Source: Periplaneta americana
Taxonomy: Eukaryota; Arthropoda; Insecta; Blattodea; Blattidae
NCBI RefSeq assembly: GCF_040183065.1
Contig: NC_091124.1
Location: forward strand, 69,573,001 to 69,637,000
DNA: 64,000 nt
Reading direction: 5' to 3'
Shown here one piece after another: positions 1 through 10,429 of the stretch. Numbering within the stretch: position 1 is the first letter of the stretch; every line of letters begins with the position of its first letter. Position numbers and translations under genes: made by a program. The notes under the pieces are model-generated. The model was not told the DNA's origin, searched no databases, and worked only from the letters and a program-made list of their open reading frames with translations.

Positions 1-265
1 TGTACTATAAGTAATTTGTATGGAGGTTTCTGGAGCAATGGGTTATAATGTAATAGCTATGATGGTATTTTCGATTAATACACACACACACACACACACA
101 CCTAAACTAGGCTCTAACCTTAGAAGAAATATCGCTGCCCCTGTTTGGAAGCGCGCCCCATTGTAGATATCTGAAATAGTTACGTAATGACAATAGGTAG
201 TTTGTATCGAGGTTTGTGGAGCAATGGGTTATAATGTAATAACTACGGCGGTATTGATGAATATA
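1..265. repeat. Diverged direct duplication with a short CA run
   Basis: A block at about 1-75 recurs at about 187-265; both carry the run GGAGCAATGGGTTATAATG followed by a similar GGTATT region. A (CA)n run of about 20 bases lies at 81-101 between them. I see no open reading frame or transposon end here. It may be a locally duplicated noncoding segment or the inner part of an unrecognised repeat. The stretch from 266 to 767 shows nothing I can name. Confidence 0.6.
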
Positions 266-767
266 ATTTCGCCAGGTATGTTAGAGTAAGCGGGAACGTA
301 ATGTATAATTATTGTGTAAGATGTGCAGGTCTATAGTGCTCTATGTTGTTCGTTTTAAGTGATTCGTGATTAGACCTCTGATTTTTAGGTGCTTAAAATC
401 TAGTACTGAAGAAAGGAAATAGGTTTTAAAGGATAGTGATAGGCCTACATTTTATAAATCATTCAAAATTATTAAAATAATATATTACTGGTAGCCTGTA
501 TAATGCAATAAAGCGTTAGTATAATTTAATCACCATAATGAAACGGAAAACACGTGCACACTTTTTTCTTTTCTTTCCATTTAATGTAGTTGCCTGTATA
601 CGGGATGGGCAAAATAAAACTGGTCCGCGGAAAATATATATGAAATATATGAATTTATATGTTTAAGACTGACGCGGAAATGACCCTCACAATGCAGAAA
701 ACCGTGATTTCGATGTATCTTCTGTGATTTTCATTAACAAAGGCAGTCTTAAATAGTCTTAGAACTA

Positions 768-1820
768 CAGTAGAGCCTCTATTATCCGTGGTAATGAAGG
801 GGGTGGACTGGACGGTCGATCGAAAAAAATCAGATAATCCGTACCATAAAATATTTTCGTAACTCCATACTACAGTCTCATAATTTCCTCCATAGTGCTG
901 TGTTCATCATGCTAGATAGTGGATCAGAAGTTCGCTATTTTAATTCTAGTTATCAACGACGGGTTTATAAGGGCCAAGGAAGTTCCTTATGATGTTTGTT
1001 TGCGGAAGGATAGGAATAGTAGAGGGCTCCGTTGTAGATATGCACACGTTAGGCCTATACGCCTACACTTTATCATTATTTTTCATTAAACTACGCACAG
1101 TTGTAACGCCAATCACGTATTCTGATGCGAAATGAGCTGCGGTTTCTCTTTTCCTATTTATATTTTAATTTCGATACTTAGCAAAACACTTTTGACATCC
1201 GTGGAAGATGTTATTGTTTATTTAACGACGCTCGCAACTGCCGAGGTTATATCAGCGTCGCCGATGTGCAGGAATTTTGTCCCGCAGGAGTTCTTTTACA
1301 TGCCAGTAAATCTACTGACATGAGCCTGTCGCATTTAAGCACACTTCAATGCCATCGACCTGGCCCGGGATCGAACCTGCAACCTCGGACATAGAAAGCC
1401 AGCGCTATACCAACTGCGCTAACCAGGTCGACTCCGTGGAAGATATTTTGCATAGAAATTATAAAGTACGAGCATTCGAACAGTAGAACAAGGACTGAAT
1501 GCTGCACAGGTTTGCTGTATATTGTGCGGAAGTTCTTGGGGCTATTTCTTTGAAAGAGGTAGTGACTATTTTAAAAGTTGGGAAAAACACCTTCAAGTAA
1601 CTGTTCTTATTGCCTGCAGTAGTACTAACTAAAGGTAAAGGCTTGTAATAAAACATTCAAGAGAAAATAGGTACTAATATAAGGTATAGTACTAAGTTCC
1701 TTACATGTTTATTTCTGCAGTAAAGAAAGAAAGAAAGAAAAGAAAGAAAACAGCGACAGAAAGACAGTCGGATAATCCGCCGATCGGTTAATAGGGTGAC
1801 GGATAATCGGGGTTCTACTG
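768..1820. mobile_element. pogo/Tigger-like nonautonomous DNA transposon, split by a SINE
   Basis: The left end starts CAGTAGAGCCTCTATTATCC, and the reverse complement of the right end starts CAGTAGAACCCCGATTATCC. Both ends are flanked by TA (766-767 and 1821-1822). TA target sites with CAGTARARCC-type termini are typical of the pogo/Tigger group of Tc1/mariner elements. No transposase frame is visible, so this is a MITE-like or decayed copy. A SINE occupies 1213-1432 inside it. A (GAAA)n run lies near the right end (1722-1750). Confidence 0.75.
1213..1432 (-). mobile_element. tRNA-derived SINE inserted in the pogo-like element
   Basis: The minus strand shows a tRNA-like head near 1432 with an A-box like TTAGCGCAGTTGG and a B-box GGTTCGATCCC, followed by a non-tRNA body ending in an A/T-rich tail at 1213. 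It is flanked by 15-bp near-identical duplications, TCCGTGGAAGATGTT at 1198-1212 and TCCGTGGAAGATATT at 1433-1447 (14 of 15). The head at the high coordinate sets the orientation. Confidence 0.8.
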
Positions 1821-3544
1821 TATAAAGATATATAAATGTAAATATTACAGATTTTCTGGGCCAGTTTTATTTTGCCCACCCTGTAGAACACAAGTTGTTG
1901 TATGTTCTTAAAATACTAAAAAGAACAGATTTGCCTGTGTTTTTTTAGAATGCGCGTCATCATGCTTACGAAAAGACACTTTTCAGTGCGAATAATTTAT
2001 TTTGCGTGCAGAAGGTTGGAATTTTGGAGTAAGAGGAAAAGGAAGATATCCGTGTTCTCAAATTTATCCCTAATACTTTTCCTAGATTTTGCAAAGAAAA
2101 ACTGCAGCTCTTTGTCTGTTAACATTAGCTTGAAAGCAGGAAATGAGGTTCCACATCAACTGATGTCACTAGAGCATAGTATTTCAATCGTATCATACAA
2201 TACAGCAGCCACAGTACGAAAGTTGATAATCCTGGTTTTTTTTTATATTTTTCTGTGAAGCACTGTATTAAGTTTTTCACGAATTTTATCCTGAAAAGGG
2301 CCAGGGGCCACGTTTATTTTTTCTTTCGCCTCTTTAATTAAATTGAGTTACTTGTAGATTAGGTTCTCCCAGAAGATTTAAGGGCAGTAATAATGCGAAT
2401 AAGAAATGAATGATATGATTTGATGTACCTATGCAATGTCATGGTAAATTTATGAATCCTTGAATACATCCTACATCTTTAGCTGAAGTAACACATGCAG
2501 CATCCTCGTCCAAGATTAGAACTAGCCCTATGTCTTGAGTTTCCTTCAAATGTTGATTGTAATATTGTATGGCTCGAAGCCAAGTTCCCCAGAGGGTAAG
2601 AATGGGTTCTGGTGGTAGCAACAAGATACCTGGGGATATTAAACATTTAAATTATGAACGTTTCAAAACCAGGGTAAAAACTATTCTGCTCCAGTCCATG
2701 CCGTTCAAAATCACTGATTTCTTGCATTAAAGCTATAAAGCAAAATACCTACCTTCATTACTGTTGCACATAATTTTTTCTCCAAACAATATTGATAATA
2801 ATGTAGGACTATCTTGTTCTTACCTAATCTATGTTAATTAATTTATTTAATGTCTTGCAAACGGAAAATATATTATATATCTTGTTATTTATTGTGTCTT
2901 TTGGCAGTTTTACTATTCTTTGGAAAACTTAAGAGTGTTAAAATTAAATTCATACTAGAAATCTTATTTTGTGTGTGTGTGTGTATTTTTTGAGTTTGTA
3001 TTTTGTGTTTGTATCTAATGACGAACCTATAATCTGTAATAGATTGTACAGGGAATGAATAAATACAATACAATACAATACAGTGCTACATGTGGAAGTT
3101 TGTCTCGAAATAGCTGAATCCTTGCAAGCGCCTTGACAATTTTTTTTATTGTGGAAAGGAGCTTAGGTTGAATGTAGGAAATTGAAGATGTACGTTGTCA
3201 GTAACAGAGTTCAGGGCATGGACAAGACAGTGACATGGAGCAATGCAGGATAAAATGCCATTAGGAACTTGATAGGAGCAAGCATGTAGGAGGCTGCAGC
3301 AGTATGTATTACAAGTAGGCTACTTTATTCTCATCCATGTTATTGGGGAAAAGTACTTAGAGACTATTATTAACAAACTGGGCAACTGTCTCCTGGTTGG
3401 TTTTTAAAAACACTTTGCTGCAGATTAAGTAAGGTGTAGATGGCGCGTGAGGATCCAATTTTCCGACAATGAAATTAGCTATGTAATGACCAAGTCTGTT
3501 GGTTGTGTCATCAACAGAGATCCAAATGTATGAATCACCTATAG

Positions 3545-6500
3545 CAGCGTTTCTCAAAGTGTGTTCCCTGGAACCCCGAGGTTCTGCCAGTTCCCGATGT
3601 GAAATTATTTACTTTTTAATCTCTAAAATATAATGCTGTAAAAACATGAAAAAGAATAAAAACAGAACTGTAACTGTTTAGTCAGCCATTCTATTGGAAA
3701 AATATGAGGACAACAATGGGTACCGTTTACAGCAATCCGATCACTAATGCACATTGTTGAAATAATGATAGGTGCATTTGAAGTAATTTAAGTGTCTGCA
3801 GTTATAATACATTTTCCAACAATAATGCACAGGTCTAAATTGTATATGGAATTAATTGAAAATTTCTCGAAGGATATTTCGCAGAGTTGTTTTGACGTTC
3901 CTTCAAGAAAGTGCAGGAAACTTCTTCTGGAGAGGAAAGACCATTATTTTGAAGTTCAAGGTGGATTATGTGTTAATTTTGTGTCTCAAAGTTTATTTAA
4001 TAATATCAGAAAAAGGTCAAATGTTTTAAAGAAAAATTGTGCGAGTTTTGTCATCCCGTCTTCAAAATTGTGTAAACAGAGGGCGAGACCAATCATTGCG
4101 AGCTACGTCACCCTATTTTTAATACAGAGTGATAGCGATCCTAACTCTACTTTTTTAATACAGAGTGATACTGAATCATTGATCGGTGGCTTAAAACAGG
4201 ATCATTAAAATAATCAACATCCAAGTGTGCCACTACAACTTCAAATATCTCTAAACAAGTATGTGGGTTTGATGAAGGCGAAATGGAAACACCAGGTTTA
4301 CAAAATAGCTGCTCATCACCTGAAAATGTGAGAGCCAACATCCAAAACACAACATGAACCTGTAATTAAAAAATGTAAATATGAGAATTACTTAGCCTTG
4401 GGTTTCATGGATGCTGAAAATTGGCCTCAGTATGTAATATGTAGCAGAATTTTACCTAATAATTCGATGGGACCTTCAAAATTACGTCGCCATTTTGAAA
4501 CAAACCATGGTCAGTTTCGTGACAACAATATTGATTTCTTTAATAGTTACTAAATTCACAGAAGTTCTTAGCTCAGACATCTTATAGTACAAATGAAAAA
4601 ACAGGAGAGGCATTTTTCACTGTAACCTACAGAGTGGCTCAGGCAGATGAGTCCCACACAGTAGCCGAAAAATTAATAAAATTGACATTGTTAAGTGCAT
4701 GATCAATGAGAAGAAGGCTAAAAAATTATCTTCCGTGCTGCTTTCAAATGACACAGTGGCTCGTCGCATTCAAGACATAGCAGCTTACATCAAGGAAGAA
4801 TTAAACCGTCGGCTGAGATCATGTCAATTTGCACTACAGATAGACGAGTCAAGTGATGTAGAAGATCTGGCAGTTGTACTAGTGTTTGTCCATTATCATT
4901 ATGAAGATGCTATTGAAGAAGATATTCTATTATGTAAACCGCTGCCAGCTAATGCAACAGAATCTCAAATTTTCAGACTTGTTAGTGAGTACTTGGAAGA
5001 AATGATATACCTTCGGACAATTGTGTTCATATCTGCATGGATGGTGCGACAGCAATGGTTGGGAAAACAGCTAGTGCAGTATTGTGCATAAAGTCAGTTG
5101 CAAAAAATTACAAAATCAGTCATTGTATTTTGCACCGTCAAGCTTTGGCCACATCAAAAATGCCACTTTCCCTCAAAAATGTTCTTAATAAAGCAGTAAA
5201 AATCGTTAATTTTATCAAGTCCAGACTACTAAATTCAAGAATCTTCAAAATCATTTGTGAGGACATGGGAAGCCTTCATAAATCTTTACTTCTCCATACA
5301 GAAGTGAGATGGCGATCTCGAGAAGAAACTTTAAGTAGACTCTTCGAACTTAGGGCTGAGGTGATGGCTTTCTTCATTGATCACCATTTCGAGTGGGGTG
5401 ATCGTTTGAGTGTCAAACAATGGCTCTTGAGACTTGCCTATTTAGCTGACGTTTTTGTCAAAATCAAAGAAGTAAATCTATTATTACAGGGGAAAAATGC
5501 TAATATATTCACTGCAGCAGATAAAATCAAGGCTTTTAAGAGAAAACTGCAGTTCTGGATGAGAAGTCTAGCCGGTCGTGAATTTGAGAGCTTCCCTGCT
5601 TTGAAAGAATTCCTTGAGGAGAATGAAGAACCTCTCCAAGAACTTGATGAAATTGATGAAGAATTTGTAAAGCATTTGGAGGATATGCGCCATACTGTAG
5701 AGCAGTATTTTCCTGAATAAGAGAGTGAAAATAATTCTCAAAACTTGTGGGTAAAAAATCCACTTGACATCAAAGAAAAACCTTCTTCCCTCGCTTCTGA
5801 AGAATACGAAGCATTACTGGAATTGACGTCTGATTCATCCCTGCAACCTCAGTTTAAGAATCTCCCTGTGATGGATTTTTGGCACAGTCTGAGAAGAGAA
5901 TACGCAGTGTTATCAAAGAAAGCTATTACAATTCTACTTCATTTTGTAAGTACTTATCTATGTGATACTGGGTTTTCTGTGTATACGTCTATCAAACTTA
6001 ATACCGAAACAGACTGCATGCAGAACCAGACATGAGACTCCAGCTTTCCAACATTAAATAAGATATTAAAGAAATATGCAGGCGTAAACAACAAAAACAC
6101 TCGTCCCACTGATCTATTTCAAACAGGTGTTTTTTCTGGGGGGGGGGGGGGAAGATTAAGTACCTGAATTTTAGTGTGAATTACAAAACAGTGTTAACAA
6201 TGCAAGTGGACTTAATTTCATTTATGCTTGTTATATATTTACTAATTTTTGTAACAGTAGCAAATATACTTCAGAAACATTTATAATTTTTAAATACGAA
6301 TATGTATAATGTGAGTTCAAAAAACATGTTTAATGTTAGTGGTAAAAATAAGCCAAGATTACTAATCTTTGTAATAACAGCAAATACAGTTCAAGAAAAT
6401 TATGTATAATTTTTAAATATATATAATATGCAACATCAATCAAAATATGTAATATTAGTGGTAAAATACATTTGGTAACTTAATATTTGTCTGTAATATA

Positions 6501-6586
6501 CACACATCACTAATATTCCGCTAGGTTCCACAGATTAATTTTGGGTTTAAAAGGGTTCCGTGGGTAGAAAAGTTTGAGAACCGCTG
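3545..6586 (+). mobile_element. hAT element (Charlie/Buster type) with perfect 8-bp target duplication
   Basis: The element starts CAGCGTTTCTCAAAGTG and its reverse-complemented right end starts CAGCGGTTCTCAAACTT, the classic hAT Charlie/Buster terminus. The 8-bp duplication ACCTATAG lies at 3537-3544 and again at 6587-6594 with no mismatch. Inside is a degenerate transposase gene (4340-6110). A run of 14 G lies at 6138-6151. The perfect duplication with a broken coding region suggests moderate age. Confidence 0.92.
4340..6110 (+). pseudogene. ZBED5/SCAND3-like hAT transposase, broken reading frame
   Basis: Consecutive plus-strand frames read as one transposase. A BED-type zinc finger region near 4390-4550 contains GFMDAENWPQYVIC and a later RRHFETNH. 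A catalytic-domain start at 4699-5091 includes LQIDESSDVED, with the expected first Asp. The next piece, 5037-5720, carries MDGATAMVGK and CILHRQAL (second Asp block and the C-x2-H motif) and HTEVRWRSREE. A C-terminal piece, 5745-6035, carries FLWRS-like sequence and LCDTGFSVYTSIK. The frame shifts around 5040-5090 and at 5720, and there is a stop near 4551. The family resemblance is to ZBED5/FAM200/SCAND3-type genes, which derive from such elements. Here it is a transposon pseudogene and not a host gene, because it sits inside intact termini. Confidence 0.85.
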
Positions 6587-6799
6587 ACCTATAGCATCTC
6601 TTATCCTGCTCAATGATTGTATTATATTATCTGAGCTGTTTTTCCTTAGAGTAGATTGCAATGGAATGTTGCGATGACAGTATTTCTGTAGAACATTCCT
6701 GAATTGGTAGTTTTTAACTGTATTGAAGGGTATGTTTGCCCCGACAAGGACTCGACAGAAATGTGCATGGAATTCATTTCTTTTGTGTCGCCTATGAAA

Positions 6800-7900
6800 T
6801 GTGGTTAGTTAGGTAACAGTGACTCTTTGAAACACGATTTTCTTTGTGCATTTGCCTAATGTTTAGCTCCTTGAATGTGTTAAATGTGACTTTTGTTCAG
6901 AGTTTACCTGAAAGAATGGATTAAAAATACCTGCGATGAAAGTATTTAGAAAATGTTGTGAGTTTTAATAGAACTTTAATCCCTATTAATGGATACAAGA
7001 GAATGACATCCCATCATGCCATCAATTTAAACTTAGGAGATAAAGTTATCGAAGTAAGAGCTTCATACCAGTTGCCATATACAGATCTGGTAAACCTACA
7101 AGCACTGTAATTTCATTACTAAAGTATCGCTAACATGATGGTGAAAATTCATGAAAAATGGAAAAATTTAGTAATCTCTTTGTTACATATGCCACAATAG
7201 GCAATTCAGCCGTCTGTAGAGAAAGTAGGAAATTCTTGTATCCACTGTCGAATGAATGACGACTTGGCTGCTGATATTTCCGGCATACTGGCACTTTTGA
7301 CAAACACTAGAATGGATGCAATACTTGAATGAAATATACTTTAGAAGCTTTCCAACTATTGATATTAACTGCGGAAGGTTAAGAATTGAACATGGACCAA
7401 TCTTTAAAGATAATGTCGTGCACTTCTGGGTGTATTGTTCTACTGTTTCCAGATTGTAACATAAATGTAGGTATTTGTAGGTACTATAAGTTTACCAAAT
7501 TTGGTCATATAGTTCCATAAGTCGTGTATGTACTAATTAATTTTCATGTATCGAATTAGTGAGGAAAGGTTTTTACGTAAAATCGTAGGTCTACTCATCA
7601 TTTAGCAGTGGTTCGAGAAATTTTTTCTGGTGAATGGCCATTAAGAAAGGGGGTCAATGTTGGAATCATTTTGATTTTGGTGTGATAGTGATTTGAATTT
7701 GATACTTGGCAAAATTGTCATAGTGAGTAGTGTTGGGTTAATATGAGGAATTAGAAACAGGAATTATAAAATAGAGAATGTATATTGCAGTTAAGATTGA
7801 GATGAGATTATGTTGGAATTTGTTTACAGATTGTACATGGACCTGTGGAGGATGACTAATTTATTGAAAACTATATTTATATTTTATTCTATCCTAATTT
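6800..7900. other. Gene-free stretch, nothing recognised
   Basis: No long frame, terminal repeat or tRNA-like signal was found between the end of the hAT fossil and the purine minisatellite. Base composition is ordinary AT-rich. Confidence 0.5.
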
Positions 7901-7904
7901 ACTT

Positions 7905-8535
7905 GAGAGGAAGAGGAAGAAGTAGGAAGGAAAGAGAAAGAGGGAAAAATATGAAGAGAAGAGAAAGGGGGAGAAATATGAAGGGGCGAGAGAGAAAAGG
8001 AAAAGTACAAAGGGAAGAGAGAGAAAGAGGAAGAAGTAGGAAGAGAAGAGAGAAAGAGGGAGGAATATGAAAGTAAAGAGAGCGGAAAAGGAAGTAGGAA
8101 GGGAAGAGGGAGAAATATGAAGGGAAGAAAGAGAAAAGGAGAACTATAAAGTAAAGATAGAGGAAAAGGAAGAAGTAGGAAGGGAAGAGGGAGAAATATG
8201 AAGGGAAGAAAGAGAAAAGAACTATAAAGTAAAGATAGAGGAAAAGGAAGAAGTAGGAAGGGAAGAGGGAGAAATATGAAGGGAAGAAAGAGAAAAGAAC
8301 TATAAAGTAAAGATAGAGGAAAAGGAAGAAGTAGGAAGGGAAGGAGAAAGAAGTATGAAGATAGTGAGGAAAGTGGGAGAAATATGAAGGGAATAAAGAG
8401 AAAAAAAGGCAGAAATAGAAAGGGGACAGAAAGAGAAAAGTATGAAGAGGAAGTAAGGAAGGAAGGAAGAGAAAGAGGGAGAAGTATGAAGGGAAAAGAG
8501 AGAAACAGGGAATAAGAAGGGATGAGGGAGAGAAG
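7905..8535 (+). repeat. Purine-only minisatellite (GGAAGAAGTAGG / GGGAGAAATATGAAGG units)
   Basis: About 630 bases are almost pure purine on the plus strand, interrupted mainly by single T or C bases in recurring TATGAAG and AACTATAAAG motifs. A unit of roughly 70 bases (GAAGTAGGAAGGGAAGAGGG then AAATATGAAGGGAAGAAAG) repeats nearly exactly around 8090-8340. Low-complexity K/R/E-rich and F/S/L-rich frames on the two strands are artefacts of this composition. Such tracts can form triplex or other non-B DNA. Confidence 0.9.
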
Positions 8536-8651
8536 TTTGGGTTATTTTGTTCCATCATTGTTTTCATAACCATTGCAATTTTGTGGAGCAAATGAAGGAT
8601 CATAATCGAAACTCCACATTGTATACACTTTGCAAGAAAGTTCAGAATTAG

Positions 8652-8876
8652 GTTTTTGGGTATTCCACCATATCCTGGAACTTGGCATTTCCAACGTTTC
8701 AGGACTACTTACAGGTTCCATCAACAGGACGGATAGACAAGACCAATCAGTCATCCGACAGAGTAGGCGACTCCCCCTTCAGGCTTACTTATCTGCCCTG
8801 ATAATGCAACCTGTAAGTAGTTCCGAAACATTTGACGTGTCAAATTACAGAACACGGTGGAATACCCAAAAACTTA
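8652..8876. mobile_element. Foldback/MITE with about 70-80 bp inverted arms
   Basis: GTTTTTGGGTATTCCACC at the left (about 8652) is matched by the reverse complement of GGTGGAATACCCAAAAAC at the right (about 8856-8874). Similarity continues inward through ACTACTTACAGGTT. The arms are about 70-80 bases with several mismatches and a spacer of about 60. No target duplication was settled. Confidence 0.65.
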
Positions 8877-9315
8877 ATCCTGATCACAGTCACCATGAAA
8901 GCCTTAAAGCTCATATTTCAAAAATGCTTTACAGTTTTATTAGAGAAATGTTTTATTTTCAAAATATGATACAATTGTACAAATAGATTTCTGAGGAAGA
9001 TATTCGAGTTCAGAATTTAAGTTGTAGTTATACCCAATGCATTTACATAATGAGAAACAGCTTTGAGTTTTGTTATGTCCTATAACATTACCAACATGAA
9101 ATAATAGACACATCAAACAGAATATAACTTTCTTCGTGTAAACCAGTGGTCTTCAATTTTCTATATAGAAAGCACAAAATTAAGATTAACCAGCTTCAAA
9201 TAGGTGGTATAATTCTTGTTGAAGGTATCCTAAACGTATGTAAAGTTTAAGGTCATTCAAAAGTCACTTCACATTTTGAAGAGTTATAAATCTTACAATA
9301 TTTGAGGTAGGAAAG

Positions 9316-9358
9316 AAAAGAAAACCTCTATGTTAGGCAAACATAGAGGTTTTTCTTT
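9316..9358. repeat. Near-perfect short hairpin
   Basis: AAGAAAACCTCTATGTT is followed after a few bases by AACATAGAGGTTTTTCTTT, giving a stem of about 18 bp with one bulge and a tiny loop. It could be a microRNA-like hairpin, the scar of a short inverted duplication, or a cruciform site. Nothing around it identifies a gene. Confidence 0.7.
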
Positions 9359-9593
9359 TGTTACTGTCTGCATTTCAATAGATACCAATTTATCGATTAA
9401 CACATTAAGGGGCAGGACCTATATAAAATGACAAAATTTGACCGAATATAATAAATTTTATACAAATCTGGCTTTTAGGTATAGCTCCCTTTGAAGCAGA
9501 CTTGAATAATTTCAATGTTGAGTTTCTGGCGTCTTGTCAGCCCACGTGAGGTATATGGATATAAAAAGAAAAGTTGAGACTGTGTAAGATGCA

Positions 9594-9680
9594 GTTCCTG
9601 GGTTGCTCAGTTGGTAGAGTATTGCCACGCTCAACCAAAGGCTCCGGATTCGATACCTGGCCCGGAACAATTTTTTCCTT
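9594..9680 (+). mobile_element. tRNA-like SINE remnant
   Basis: TTGCTCAGTTGGTAGAG (A-box region) and GGATTCGATACC (B-box) lie 30-35 bases apart, as in tRNA genes, followed by CCCGGAAC and a T-rich run. The anticodon arm does not fold canonically, so it is best read as a SINE head. The rest of 8990-10096 shows no other feature beyond T-rich runs near 9980 and 10020. Confidence 0.5.
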
Positions 9681-10096
9681 GAAATTATATAATAAAATTT
9701 GTTTCCTTTTTTATAAAAAAATCGCTTCATCTATGTAAATATCATTAAAGAAAACTGCATCAAACAGCTGATCTGTTATTATTTTTAAGTGGTCATGCTC
9801 ACTCTTGGGACATTTAACTGTAAAAAAACTTCGTTCCTCATTTCTGCAGAACAAAATTTTATACACTTTCAATCTCATTTAAGATATTCACTAGAAATTT
9901 GCATGGTGCATGTAACATAACTCAAAAAACAGTTGCAAGCAAGGAAATTTTCATATTTTCATTTTTGTATGAAATACAATTTTTTTTTTTCAAGTTACAT
10001 ATTACAGTGATATTTCATCATTTTTTTTTTTTTTAAATTCTCAATGAAATGTTTTCAAAATTTCCTCACTTAGATTTGTTACGCGGTTCATAAGCT

Positions 10097-10357
10097 CTCA
10101 ATTGAGGACCGTTTTTGCAAAACTTGCTAACTGCAAAATTTGCAAAATTGAGATTTTGATGGATTCATTAACATAAAGCAGGCCTCTACACAATGTTAAA
10201 GTTATCTTAGTAAAATTGAATTATTTCTCTTCATTATAGTGTGTCAAAGAGTGATGGTTGCACCTATAACCTATTTGTCTTCATTCAGTTTTTTGCCTCT
10301 CCTGTAAAATTTAGTTTTTTCAGTTAGCAAGTTTTGCAAAAACGGTCCTCAATTGAG
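10097..10357. mobile_element. MITE-like element with perfect 37-bp terminal inverted repeats
   Basis: The 37 bases at 10097-10133, starting CTCAATTGAGGACCG, are exactly repeated in reverse complement at 10321-10357. The spacer of 187 bases is AT-rich and noncoding. The outermost 10 bases are themselves a palindrome (CTCAATTGAG). No target duplication could be assigned, so the superfamily is unknown. Confidence 0.75.
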
Positions 10358-10429
10358 CCATAGAATATACATTTACTTTGGTGAATTTCTGTAAAAGAAA
10401 TGCAATTATTGTTGACATAAACGAAGAAA

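Larger units (their letters stand above)
2430..6800 (-). pseudogene. Decayed hAT transposase gene interrupted by a younger hAT element
   Basis: Minus-strand translations at about 6595-6790, 3340-3536 and 2439-2640 match successive parts of the intact transposase at 28797-30281. The pieces correspond to the LKN..FR..L region, the WISVDDT block (first catalytic Asp region) and the LTLWGTWL block (intact copy LTRWGTWL), in the correct order. The copy is broken by the hAT insertion at 3545-6586 and by unrelated simple-repeat-rich sequence around 2750-3100. Frames are not continuous, so it is a fossil. Flanks 1823-2429 show no further coding signal. Confidence 0.75.

Noticed and set aside
3792-4208. 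138-codon frame upstream of the hAT transposase relic
   Set aside because: It contains a local duplication (AATACAGAGTGATA twice) and no BED or catalytic motif; probably the leader of the element.
7810-8603. Arg/Lys/Glu-rich and Phe/Ser/Leu-rich frames
   Set aside because: Both come from the purine minisatellite; no domain or splice structure.
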